The notes: a model not told the origin generated them from the sequence alone. A stretch of 9,997 bases of DNA from an uncultured Mycoplasma sp. (GCA_947040465.1 CAMRBO010000015.1:1-9997); one strand, 5' to 3'; numbered from the stretch's first letter, positions 1 through 6,938 are shown. Program-made: numbers and translations.

Positions 1-44
1 CCAACGCCTATTATGGCAGTAATACTAATTAAACTTTTTTTCAT
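1..44 (-). CDS. N-terminal fragment of an exported protein, probably a lipoprotein (runs off the window)
   Basis: Reading leftward from an ATG at 42-44, fourteen codons are visible: MKKSLISITAIIGV. Two lysines followed by a hydrophobic stretch is the beginning of a secretory signal peptide, and in mollicutes such starts most often belong to surface lipoproteins. The lipobox cysteine would lie beyond the window edge, so lipoprotein is an inference. A second ATG directly upstream (45-47) is also possible. The inner one is preferred because a GGTGA ribosome-binding-like element then has better spacing. A TATAAT hexamer lies at 62-67 on the same strand. The gene diverges from the transposase remnant that begins about 50 bp to the right. 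Confidence 0.5.
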   Translation of the reverse strand, partial: MKKSLISITAIIGV

Positions 45-61
45 CATTTCACCAACTTTAT

Positions 62-67
62 ATTATA
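62..67 (-). promoter_or_regulatory. Candidate -10 element for the leftward exported protein
   Basis: A perfect TATAAT on the minus strand, about 18 bp upstream of the ATG pair at 42-47, would start a short leader of roughly 10 nt. No convincing -35 is seen 16-18 bp upstream. In DNA this AT-rich TATAAT occurs often by chance, so the support is position only. Confidence 0.3.
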
Positions 68-94
68 AATTTTAACATATATAAGTACTCGTGA

Positions 95-745
95 TGCATA
101 TTATTTCAAAATACCTTCATAAGAAAACGGGAAATTTTTCAAAAGGGGAAATCTAGATTTGTAATTGATAAGTAAAGATATTTATATTAAAAATTTTTGA
201 AAATTGAAAGTTATTAAAAAAATAAAATTTATGAAGAGCAGCAAATAACGAAATACTATGACCTAAATCAACAAGTTCATCAGATTTGCAAAAACTTTCA
301 AGGGTCTACCAACAAAAACAATTGTTGGATTATTAGAAAATTTTGACATATTAATTTCTCCAAAAGCATCTATACTTTTTAGTTAGAAATAAAAGATTAC
401 CCCTTATAACTTTAAGAATATTTCTATACTTAAAACTTGGTAAGAATCGTAAGCGAAAACGTAGAGAAGCCAAGTATTGAATAACTAAAACTCCATGAAA
501 GGTCTCAGGAAGCAAATGAAAGAAAAGTTATTGAGCACTTTGAAATAGATGCTGTTGAAAGTAAAAAGGATGATGAGTTTAATATTTCAACATTGATAGA
601 TCGTTCATCAAAACGCTTGAGTGCAACCTTATGTTCTAACACATTTTTAGAAACAACAATTCAAAATATATCAAAATAATATTCTGAATTAAAAACTCTA
701 ACTTCAGATAACGGAAATGAAAATTCCAGGCTAAATGAAATCACT
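95..745 (+). pseudogene. Degraded IS30-family-like transposase, remnant 1 (both ends missing)
   Basis: No intact reading frame exists, but pieces of an IS30-type DDE transposase read in order. A stretch reading SQEANERKVIEHFEIDAV carries the first catalytic Asp (codon 548-550). It continues through ISTLIDRSSKRLSA to LKTLTSDNGNEN, with the second Asp at 707-709, 53 codons later in the same frame, as expected for the family. A TAA at 677-679 interrupts this frame; the second remnant in the window has CAA there. A further TAA at 482-484 and frame changes upstream break the N-terminal half. The catalytic Glu and the FFPKG motif present in the other remnant are absent, because homology stops at about 745. 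Relative to remnant 2, about 50 bp are inserted near 165-215. Homology to remnant 2 starts at about 95, so the 5' end is lost too. It cannot encode an active enzyme. Confidence 0.8.
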
Positions 746-1248
746 TTGAAGGTAATAATACTCCTCCAATAATTATTGATTTTTCAGGATTTTATTTTAA
801 TGGTGATATGCCAAATGATAACAAATTGTTTGATGTCTACTTTGAAGGACTTAATGTTAAGGAACTAAAAACAGATAATCCCCCACTGATTACCAAGTCC
901 ACTTTAATGCCAATAGCATTTAAGATGAATCATAAAACTAAATCGATTACAAAACACTTTTTACCTAATTCAACAACTAATAATAAAATAGATATTACTT
1001 TCCGTTTTAAACAAGTTGTTGGCAAACCTTTTAAAACACAATTAATTTCCATGGATTTTGATGTTAAACAATCCTCAACTGAAATTGGAAGAGATAATGC
1101 TATTACTATTGATAGGAGAAACAATATGAGAATTCTTGTTAAACCGATTGATTATTCACTTTATCAAACAAAGTTATTGATTAAAGATTTAACTAGTAGT
1201 GAATTAACGAGTGATCGAACTTATTCTTTAAGGTTCCAGTTCCTATAA
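746..1248 (+). pseudogene. 3' fragment of an unrecognised gene, fused to the transposase remnant
   Basis: About 167 codons are open from the end of the transposase homology to a TAA at 1246-1248. I do not recognise the product. The visible protein begins near EGNNTPPIIIDFSGFYFNGD and is rich in Asn, Thr, Lys and alternating hydrophobic residues (for example ITFRFKQVV and LISMDFDV), suggesting a beta-rich, possibly surface-exposed C-terminal domain. No transmembrane segment is visible. An ATG at 808 exists, but its only SD-like element is two bases away and the frame stays clearly coding-like before it, so it is probably not a true start. The original 5' end appears to have been replaced by transposase sequence. 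The absence of stops over 500 bp suggests the truncation is fairly recent or the fragment is still translated. It converges on yneF. Confidence 0.5.
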
Positions 1249-1302
1249 GTACCATTGATGAATTAATTAATTTGGAAATATTTTTTTTATTGTTTTGCAC
1301 TC

Positions 1303-1530
1303 CTATTTAGCGTTTTTCATTGATCTCATAACATTTTTAATGTGTGCTTCTGACGGTTTTCTACCCATTTGAAGAAACATTGCTCTTACCATTTTTTCGG
1401 TAATTGGTGGATTTTCTCTAAGTTGTTTTTCAAACATTTTTTTTGTAAAATAAAAACCTAAAAAACCCCCTGCAATAAAAAGTATTAATGAGATCCCTAT
1501 TATCAACCCTATTCCTAAACCTAAATCCAA
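1303..1530 (-). CDS. yneF: YneF family protein (UPF0154), small single-pass membrane protein
   Basis: The 75-residue product has the UPF0154 layout. A hydrophobic N-terminal helix (about residues 5-29, GLGIGLIIGISLILFIAGGF) is followed by a basic segment and the conserved block NPPITEK-MVRAMFLQMGRKPSEAHI, ending near MRSMKN. The family, known from Bacillus YneF, is a short membrane-anchored protein of unknown function common in Firmicutes and mollicutes. The start is a TTG at 1528-1530. It gives the family's usual MDL opening, and an AAGGTG Shine-Dalgarno lies 4 nt upstream (1535-1540). A TATAAT at 1563-1568 gives a leader of about 26 nt. The gene ends with TAG and converges on the gene fragment at 746-1248. 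Length and motifs are complete. Confidence 0.9.
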   Translation of the reverse strand: MDLGLGIGLIIGISLILFIAGGFLGFYFTKKMFEKQLRENPPITEKMVRAMFLQMGRKPSEAHIKNVMRSMKNAK

Positions 1531-1562
1531 AATACACCTTCAATTTCTAAATATTTATAAAC

Positions 1563-1594
1563 ATTATATTACAATTAATGAAATATTTGTAATA
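1563..1594 (-). promoter_or_regulatory. yneF promoter -10 with an adjacent 8-bp inverted repeat
   Basis: On the minus strand a TATAAT occupies 1563-1568, the right distance from the yneF start. Overlapping its upstream edge is a perfect inverted repeat, TATTACAA at 1567-1574 and TTGTAATA at 1587-1594, with a 12-bp spacer. The repeat fills the space between the -10 and where the -35 should be, a position where a repressor could act. No good -35 is visible. Operator function is a guess from geometry. Confidence 0.35.
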
Positions 1595-1716
1595 ATTAAT
1601 GGGAACTGTGCTTTAGAAGCTTGAACTTATTATTTTATTTCATTATTTTGATAAATCTAATTTGCCATAAATTATTACTTAAAAATTAAAGAAATCACAA
1701 TCACAACTTATGGACT

Positions 1717-1917
1717 TTAAACTATCTTAATTAACTCTTCTTTTACTTTTCAAGATAGTTTATTTGTTCTAAATATATGAATAATTTCAATTTTATCATT
1801 TGATTTATCAGAATTTCTTCTTCTTCAACCAACTATAAATTTTTCAATATCTTCAATGGTGTGATCCTTAACTAAAATTTCTTTATCAGATACTAATACC
1901 GCCTTATATTGATACAT
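1717..1917 (-). CDS. Small conserved-looking cytoplasmic protein of 66 residues, function unknown
   Basis: This gene is invisible under the standard code because Trp31 and Trp56 are TGA codons. Read with code 4 it runs from the ATG at 1915-1917 to a TAA at 1717-1719. The N-terminal half reads MYQYKAVLVSDKEILVKDHT, then IEDIEKFIVGWRRR, a polar stretch, and EIIHIFRTNKLSWK near the end. The product is charged and lacks a signal peptide, membrane segment or cysteines. An AAAGGA Shine-Dalgarno sits 7 nt before the ATG (1925-1930), and a TATAAT at 1946-1951 would give a leader of about 22 nt. These signals and the good codon structure make it a real gene. It diverges from the rRNA pseudouridine synthase gene and points the same way as yneF, about 190 bp further on. 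I do not recognise the family. Confidence 0.75.
1719..1761. repeat. Perfect 10-bp inverted repeat spanning the end of the 66-residue gene
   Basis: AAACTATCTT at 1719-1728 and its exact reverse complement AAGATAGTTT at 1752-1761 are separated by 23 bases. The left arm overlaps the stop codon of the small gene and the right arm lies in its coding sequence. As RNA it could fold into a 10-bp stem that closes at the stop codon. No T-tract follows on the minus strand, so it is not a standard terminator. It may be coincidence in AT-rich DNA. Confidence 0.4.
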
Positions 1918-1945
1918 ACATATTTCCTTTAACTTAATTTTTTAA

Positions 1946-1951
1946 ATTATA
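1946..1951 (-). promoter_or_regulatory. Candidate -10 element of the 66-residue gene
   Basis: TATAAT on the minus strand lies about 28 bp upstream of the ATG at 1915-1917, with the Shine-Dalgarno falling between. A second minus-strand TATAAT at 1963-1968 could serve instead. Neither has an obvious -35 partner. The 117-bp gap to the divergent RsuA-family gene must hold promoters for both. Confidence 0.4.
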
Positions 1952-2021
1952 TTTTTATTAATATTATAACTTATTTAATAAAAATATTTTTAGAATATGA
2001 AAATTACATAATTTAAATAGT

Positions 2022-2027
2022 TATAAT
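2022..2027 (+). promoter_or_regulatory. -10 element immediately before the RsuA-family gene; possible leaderless start
   Basis: TATAAT ends only 7 bases before the ATG at 2035, so a transcript starting at the usual distance would begin at or next to the A of the ATG. No Shine-Dalgarno is present between the hexamer and the gene. The block TATAATAATTTAGATG recurs nearly unchanged upstream of mnmG. No clear -35 is found. Confidence 0.4.
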
Positions 2028-2034
2028 AATTTAG

Positions 2035-2712
2035 ATGAAAATAAGATTAGAAAAATTTATATCCTCCCAAAACTTTGGAACAAGAAGTGAAGTTAAAAAG
2101 ATAATTAAATCCGGGGGAATTTTTGTTGATAATAAAATTCAAAAAGATGGTTCAATAAAGATTGATCCATTAATAAATAGAGTTTCAATCAATAACATAT
2201 TGATTGAATATCATGAATTTATTTATATTGCTCTCAATAAACCTAAAAATTATGTTTGTGCAACAAAAGATAATGTGAATTTAACAGTTATTGACTTAAT
2301 TGATAAATATAAAAATATGAAACTTCACATAGTTGGCCGTTTAGATAAAGATACTACGGGGTTGGTATTACTAACCAATAATGGTAATTGATCTCATAAA
2401 CTAAAATCTCCAAATTCCAACACCAATAAAGAATATGAAGTAACATTAAAGAAACCATTGGATGATTTAATGATTAAAAAACTTAAATCTCAACTAATAC
2501 TGGATAAAAAAGTATTAAAGCCAATTATGATTATCAAAATAAAACTTAATCATTGCAATGTTATTTTAACTGAAGGAAAATTTCATCAAGTCAAAAGAAT
2601 GTTTAAATTGGTTGGTAATGAAGTTATTGAATTAAATAGAATTAGTATAGGTGAATATAAATTAAAAGATTTTAATATTCCTTTAGGGAACTGAAAAGAA
2701 TTTATTTTGTAA
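2035..2712 (+). CDS. rsuA: RsuA/RluB-family rRNA pseudouridine synthase (probably 16S rRNA)
   Basis: A protein of 225 residues, close to the usual size of RsuA. Residues 1-45 form an S4-type RNA-binding domain (RLEKFISS, RSEVKKIIKSGGIFVDNK). The catalytic domain follows. ALNKPKNYVC (about 66-75) is the substrate-side motif, and GRLDKDTTGLVLLTN (101-115) holds the catalytic aspartate at D104. GKFHQVKRMF near residue 180 is the conserved C-terminal family motif. Trp119 and the Trp near the C-terminus are TGA codons; the frame continues past both to a TAA at 2710-2712. The family converts uridine to pseudouridine in rRNA, and RsuA itself acts on one position of 16S helix 18. Assignment to RsuA rather than RluB rests on the RLDKDTTG spacing and short length, and is less certain than the family call. 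No Shine-Dalgarno precedes the ATG. Confidence 0.88.
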
Positions 2713-2767
2713 AGTCACCAAATTAATTACCAATTTAAAAAAAACTTGTTGTGTGTTTCTAATTAAT

Positions 2768-3923
2768 CCCTTAATGACTGTAAAAATTATAAAGAAAATA
2801 TCAGATTCATAATCATGAATATTTAGTTTTTGTGTATTTCTTTAATTTTTTAGCAAAATTTTAATTAAAAACGAGTGATTCATTTGAGTTTATTAAGTTT
2901 TAAACATTTCTAATTCATATTCATAAATTGTTTTGTTGAGCTTTGTTCTAACTCCGTTTTGATAATAAATTTCACAATTAATAATTAAAACAATTTCACC
3001 TAATTTCTCCTGAGTTAAATTTTTAAAACTCACACCCTTTGGAAAAAACTTTCTAAATTGTTTGTGTTTGTGTTCAATCAATCCTTTTTGTCAAGATGAA
3101 TATTCATCAGTGAAATATCAATTTTCAGTGATTTCATTTAGCCTTGCATTTTCACTTCCATTATCAGAAGTGAGGGTTTTAATTTGGAATATTGTTTTAA
3201 AATATTTTGAATAGTTGCTTTTAAAAATTCGACAGAATCTTTACCTCTATAATAAGATTGCACTTAAGCACTTTGAAGAAAGATATATTAGAGTTGAAAT
3301 ATGAAATTCATCAATTTTTCTTTTTTATACGGTATCTACTTCGAAATTCTTGACAAGTCCTATTTCATTCGCTTCCACAAGTCTTTCATGGATTTTTTTA
3401 GTTATATATATATCCAACACTTGGTTTCTTTTTATAATGTTTATTAAGCTTTAAATATAGGAATATTCTTAATGTCACAAAAGATAAATGCTTACCTCCA
3501 ACTAGAAAGCACAAGTGTTTTGGAGGAACATATATGTCAAAATCTTCTGATAATCCAACAATTGTTTTACAAAAAGTGTCCTTTAAATTTTGACATATCT
3601 GATGAACTTTTTATTTAAGTCATGGTATTGCATTCTTTGCTTATTTTCATAAATTTTAATTTTTTTAGTAACTTTAGGTTTCCCTTTTTAAATAAATTTC
3701 TTGTGTTCTTATAAAAGTGTTTTGAAAGATTTTGCGGATGGTTTCGATCGAGAGGTTAAAAATTTCTCCTATAAAAGCATACCTATTCATTTCATATTCA
3801 ATATAGATTTCGGAATTAATGTTTGAAATATTGTTCATCAATATAAACATTTAATTTATTTTTTCTAAAAATGTAATTTCTTGAATTTTGTATTTATTTT
3901 AACAAAACATATTTGATTAAGGG
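2768..3923 (-). mobile_element. Candidate extent of the second IS30-like element
   Basis: CCCTTAAT at 2768-2775 and ATTAAGGG at 3916-3923 form an 8-bp inverted pair bracketing the transposase remnant. The sequences inside are only loosely similar (TGTAAAAATTATAAA against TGTTAAAATAAATAC). The resulting length of 1156 bp is what a complete IS30-type element would have. No target duplication is recognisable. If correct, the right tip ends two bases before the -10 hexamer of mnmG. Decay makes the ends uncertain. Confidence 0.35.
2893..3896 (-). pseudogene. Degraded IS30-family-like transposase, remnant 2
   Basis: Reading leftward from about 3896, the whole length of an IS30-like DDE transposase can be followed across several frames. 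First comes an N-terminal helix-turn-helix-like segment (MNRYAFIGEIFNLSIETIRK). Then NEIGLVKNFEVDTV carries the first Asp at 3334-3336, followed by a TAA two codons later. LTSDNGSEN has the second Asp at 3163-3165. A TGA-tolerant stretch ending in IEHKHKQFRKFFPKG carries the likely catalytic Glu at 3073-3075. The final 62 codons are open to 2893. A lost base near 3182-3185 shifts the frame just before the second Asp. All three catalytic residues survive as codons but no single frame joins them, so the enzyme is dead. It is homologous along most of its length to remnant 1, in inverted orientation. It separates the RsuA-family gene from mnmG. Confidence 0.82.
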
Positions 3924-3924
3924 T

Positions 3925-3930
3925 TATGAT
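3925..3930 (+). promoter_or_regulatory. Candidate -10 element of mnmG
   Basis: TATGAT lies 7 bases before an ATG at 3938, in the context TATGATTATTTAGATG, which differs from the RsuA-family gene's start context at two positions. TTAACA at 3899-3904 is the only -35-like partner, with a long 20-bp spacer; it would lie inside the end of the neighbouring IS30-like remnant. Transcription from here would begin at about 3937-3938, leaving about 27 nt before the family-consistent mnmG start at 3965. Confidence 0.4.
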
Positions 3931-3964
3931 TATTTAGATGCTATTCATTAGAAAGAAAAAAAAT

Positions 3965-5788
3965 ATGAAAAAATATGAATTTGATGCAATTGTTGTTGGT
4001 GGGGGTCATGCCGGAATTGAAGCAGCATTTGCTTTAGCTAAACAGAACTTTAATGTAGCATTAATAACACTTAATAAAAATAAACTCGCTTCAATGCCTT
4101 GCAACCCTTCTATAGGAGGTCCTGCAAAAGGTATTATAACCAAAGAAATTGATGCATTAGGTGGAATGCAAGGATATTTTGCTGACCTATCTATGATTCA
4201 AGTAAAAATGTTAAATCAATCAAAGGGACCGGCAGTTAGAGCGATTAGAGCTCAAATTGACAAAGACAAATATTCTGAAATAATATTTAAATATGTTAAA
4301 AATAATAAAAAAATTACTCTAATAGAAGGTATGGTCGATACTTTAATTATTGATAACAAGACAATCTCTGGAGTTATTTTAAATTCAGGCGAAAAAATAA
4401 ATTCTAATATGGTAATTATTACAACAGGAACTTATATGGATTCCAAAGTATTGCGCGGAAATGATGTCACTGTTTCAGGACCTGATGGAGATTTAACATC
4501 TTCTATTCTTTCTGAAAATTTAAAAGATTTAGGATTTAATTTAATGAGATTAAAAACAGGAACTCCAGCAAGAATATTTGCAAATTCTATTGATTTTTCA
4601 CAAGTAGAAGAGGAAATATTAGAAGAAGAAGAATTAACTTTTTCAGATCGTTCAAATATAAAATTAAAATCTCAAACTCATTGTTTTTTAACGTATACAA
4701 ATAAAGATACTCATAAAATTATTTTAGACAATCTTGAAAAATCAAGTATGTATTCAGGATTAATAAATGGCGTTGGTCCAAGATATTGCCCTTCAATAGA
4801 AGATAAGGTTGTCCGTTTCAAAGATAAAACAAGACACCAAATATTTTTTGAACCCGAAACTTCTTTAGGAGATATATTTTATATAAATGGTCTTTCCACT
4901 TCAATGCCCATCGATATTCAAAGAGAATTCATAAAAACTATTCCCGGATTGAAAAATGCAAAGATTTCAAAATGAGGATATGCAATTGAGTATGATGCAA
5001 TTGATTCGCTACAAATAAAAAAATCATTAGAATCAAAAATAATAAATAATTTATATTTTGCAGGGCAAATAAATGGAACTAGCGGTTATGAAGAAGCGGC
5101 AGCTCAAGGACTCGTTGCCGGAATTAATGTAAGTCAAAAATTAAAAAATAAGGAAGCAATTAATTTATTAAGAAGTGACTCATATATTGGTGTGCTTATT
5201 GACGATCTTACACTCAAAGGAACAAGTGAACCATATAGAATGTTGACTTCAAGAGCAGAATATAGATTGTTATTAAGAAATGATAATGCTGATGTACGTT
5301 TAGCAAAATACGCTCTCGAAACCAATATGATTGAGCAAGATAAATTTGATGAAATTAAGAAAAAATATTTAAGTATTAGTGACAAAATTGAAGAATTAAA
5401 AAATACATACCTTTCATCTACTGATCCGAAAGCAATAAAATTAGATATCTTACACGGAAAATCAATCTTCAAAATTATTTCTAGACCAGATATAAACATA
5501 GACGATTTTATAAAAGACTTTAAATATAAGGACAATCTAATTATTCAAGTGCGTCTTGAAGGTTATATTAAAAAACAAAATATTGCTGCCGAAAAAATGA
5601 TTAGATTAGAATTTTTGAGAATACCAAAAAACATTGACTATAATATGGTACAAAATATTGCCACTGAAGCAAAACAAAAACTTATTAAAATAAAACCCGA
5701 AACTTTAGGACAAGCATATCGTATTTCCGGAATTAACCCTGCAGATATTGAAATGTTGTTATTTCACATAAATACTAAGAGCATTTAA
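3965..5788 (+). CDS. mnmG: tRNA uridine-34 5-carboxymethylaminomethyl modification enzyme MnmG (GidA)
   Basis: MnmG is an FAD enzyme that works with the GTPase MnmE to install the cmnm5 group on wobble U34 of certain tRNAs. The 607-residue protein is near full family length. Residues 9-21 are the Rossmann FAD motif IVVGGGHAGIEAA. MPCNPSIGGPAKG (44-56) is the conserved FAD/substrate loop. GPRYCPSIEDKVVRF (from 271) is the first GidA signature, with the conserved Cys at 275. AGQINGTSGYEEAAAQG (from 366) is the second signature. The C-terminal part (LTLKGTSEPYRMLTSRAEYR, then PETLGQAYRISGI) matches the tRNA/MnmE-binding domain. Trp337 is TGA. ATG 3965 is chosen because MKKYEFDAIVVGGG is the normal family start. 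An in-frame ATG at 3938 would add a basic stretch MLFIRKKKN and cannot be excluded, since the promoter geometry favours it. Expected cytoplasmic. Confidence 0.96.
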
Positions 5789-5804
5789 GTAATTTGTTTA
5801 TTTT

Positions 5805-5813
5805 TGATATAAT
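5805..5813 (+). promoter_or_regulatory. Extended -10 promoter between mnmG and the membrane protein gene
   Basis: TGATATAAT combines a perfect TATAAT (5808-5813) with an upstream TG at the correct one-base distance, the classic extended -10 form that needs little or no -35 contact. It lies just after the mnmG stop codon and would give a leader of about 26 nt for the ATG at 5846. The membrane protein can therefore be transcribed separately from mnmG. Confidence 0.6.
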
Positions 5814-5845
5814 CTTATTATTAATATAAAAGAATGGGGTGTCTC

Positions 5846-6667
5846 ATGGAAATAAAACCCATTTATAATACAGGGACTATTACATTTGTTGAAAATCCAA
5901 CTAGAATTAATTCTATTAAAATTAATTCAAATTATAAACAAGATCCATTAGGTGTTATACCAAATGGTATTTATAAAGTTTTTAAACATGAAAATACTAG
6001 GTTTCTTTTCATATTCATACTTTGTTTTGCATTATTGATTTCTCAAATAGTTATTATCTCATTATTGCCAAGTGTTCTAAAATGAGGTTGATTTTGATAT
6101 ATCCCCACTTCAATTATTGGGTTATCTTCACTAGGTAAAATAGTATATAATTTTGTGGAATATCGTGGATTAAAAAACTCTATTAGAATTTATCGAGATG
6201 ATTTAGGATCTGGTTTAAAAACAACTCCTCCATTTATATCTAATATCTACATTAAACTCTATAAAAAACAAGTAACTCACAATTGATTCACTATCACAAT
6301 TCTTTTTTATGGAACTATTGGTGTTTTAATATTTTGATGATTAAAAGATGTTAATTGATGAGTGTTTAATTTTCAGTTATGAATTAGTGAATTAGGGCCT
6401 GCTCCAGAAAATTTAGCCATATATATAGTGGTGGGTTTAATTGGAGTAATGGTTATTCATATTGGATTTACAATATTTAGAAAGAAAAGAATTGTTGATA
6501 TTCAATCTTTCTTTGGAAATGAAGTTGTGGCTCAAATTGAAATTCAAAAAACAACATCTGAGATGAATAAAGCATATAGAAAAATTTTTATTCTATCTGT
6601 TTTGATTATTTTGATTATTCCAATTATTATTAAATTAATTTTAAGTAAAGTTAGAGGAAAAAAATAA
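5846..6667 (+). CDS. Five-helix integral membrane protein of unknown function
   Basis: Read with code 4 this is a 273-residue protein, of which only the two ends are open under the standard code; all nine tryptophans are TGA. Residues 1-52 are polar and lysine-rich (MEIKPIYNTGTITFVENPTR). Membrane segments follow at about 53-74, 80-102, 147-166, 190-210 and 247-267. The loop between helices 2 and 3 is positively charged (YRGLKNSIRIYR) and probably cytoplasmic. The tryptophan-rich stretch FWWLKDVNWWVFNFQLWIS between helices 3 and 4 would sit at the membrane surface. A short KVRGKK tail ends the protein. ATG 5846 is preferred over in-frame ATG 5834 because a GGGGTG Shine-Dalgarno (5836-5841) lies 4 nt before it. 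I recognise no transporter, protease or lipoprotein motif. It has its own promoter and is followed by the convergent gap. Confidence 0.85.
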
Positions 6668-6671
6668 AACC

Positions 6672-6687
6672 CTCGAATACATTTGAG
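6672..6687 (+). other. Small hairpin just after the membrane protein gene
   Basis: CTCGAA (6672-6677) pairs with TTTGAG (6682-6687), one pair being G-U, around a TACA loop. It starts five bases after the stop codon. It is not followed by a T-tract but by the strong Shine-Dalgarno at 6697-6702, so it is a poor terminator. It might instead influence the translation start downstream. Confidence 0.3.
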
Positions 6688-6696
6688 CATTCTAAG

Positions 6697-6739
6697 AAGG
6701 AGACATTTCATGTCAAGAATGAATGAATTGAACATATAA
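6697..6739 (+). other. Strong Shine-Dalgarno with an eight-residue reading frame
   Basis: AAGGAG at 6697-6702 lies exactly 7 nt before an ATG at 6710, among the best ribosome-binding sites in the window. The frame MSRMNELNI ends at a TAA (6737-6739) after nine codons including the start. No longer frame continues it in either code, and the sequence beyond is featureless AT-rich DNA. It may be the intact start of a gene whose body was deleted, or a tiny translated peptide. Its place in the gap between converging units argues against a leader peptide. Confidence 0.4.
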
Positions 6740-6938
6740 TAAAAATTTATTCTACTTATTTATATATCAATAAAAATAATTGAAAACTAAAAATGCACTT
6801 GATAATAGAAAAATTTAACATTGATTTATAATAATACTGCTAAATAAAATATTAAAATTATTATAAATGATACCTACACATCATTCAAATAATAAATAAG
6901 AGTAAAAATCATCCTTAATTTATTTCCTAGTTTAATTG
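6740..6938. other. AT-rich convergent gap with a 12-bp inverted repeat (possible two-way terminator)
   Basis: The plus-strand mnmG/membrane protein unit and the minus-strand nusA-rbfA cluster end here face to face. ATTTATAATAAT (6824-6835) and ATTATTATAAAT (6857-6868) are a perfect 12-bp inverted repeat with a 21-base loop, made only of A and T. A second, bulged stem is possible between AATAAATAAG and CTTAATTTATT near 6890-6923. Neither has the GC-rich stem of a strong intrinsic terminator. No gene or promoter is seen here. Confidence 0.3.

Noticed and set aside
930..1124. 64-residue minus-strand open frame
   Set aside because: It is antisense to the 746-1248 fragment, lacks a Shine-Dalgarno and its hydrophobicity is a shadow of the coding strand.
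1261..1288. AATTAATTAATT followed by eight T residues, downstream of the gene fragment at 746-1248, as an intrinsic terminator
   Set aside because: The palindrome has no GC pairs and no real loop-stem geometry; T runs are frequent in this base composition.
1531..1716. Additional gene between yneF and the 66-residue gene
   Set aside because: Apart from the yneF promoter, the stretch has stops in all frames and no start signal; I see nothing else in it.
2713..2892. Possible small gene or terminator after the RsuA-family gene
   Set aside because: No open frame of useful length with a ribosome-binding site and no stable stem with a T-tract. A short ATTCAT/ATGAAT hairpin around 2804-2817 is too small to support a call.
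5134..5535. 133-residue minus-strand open frame
   Set aside because: It is a shadow of mnmG, whose conserved C-terminal domain is coded on the opposite strand.
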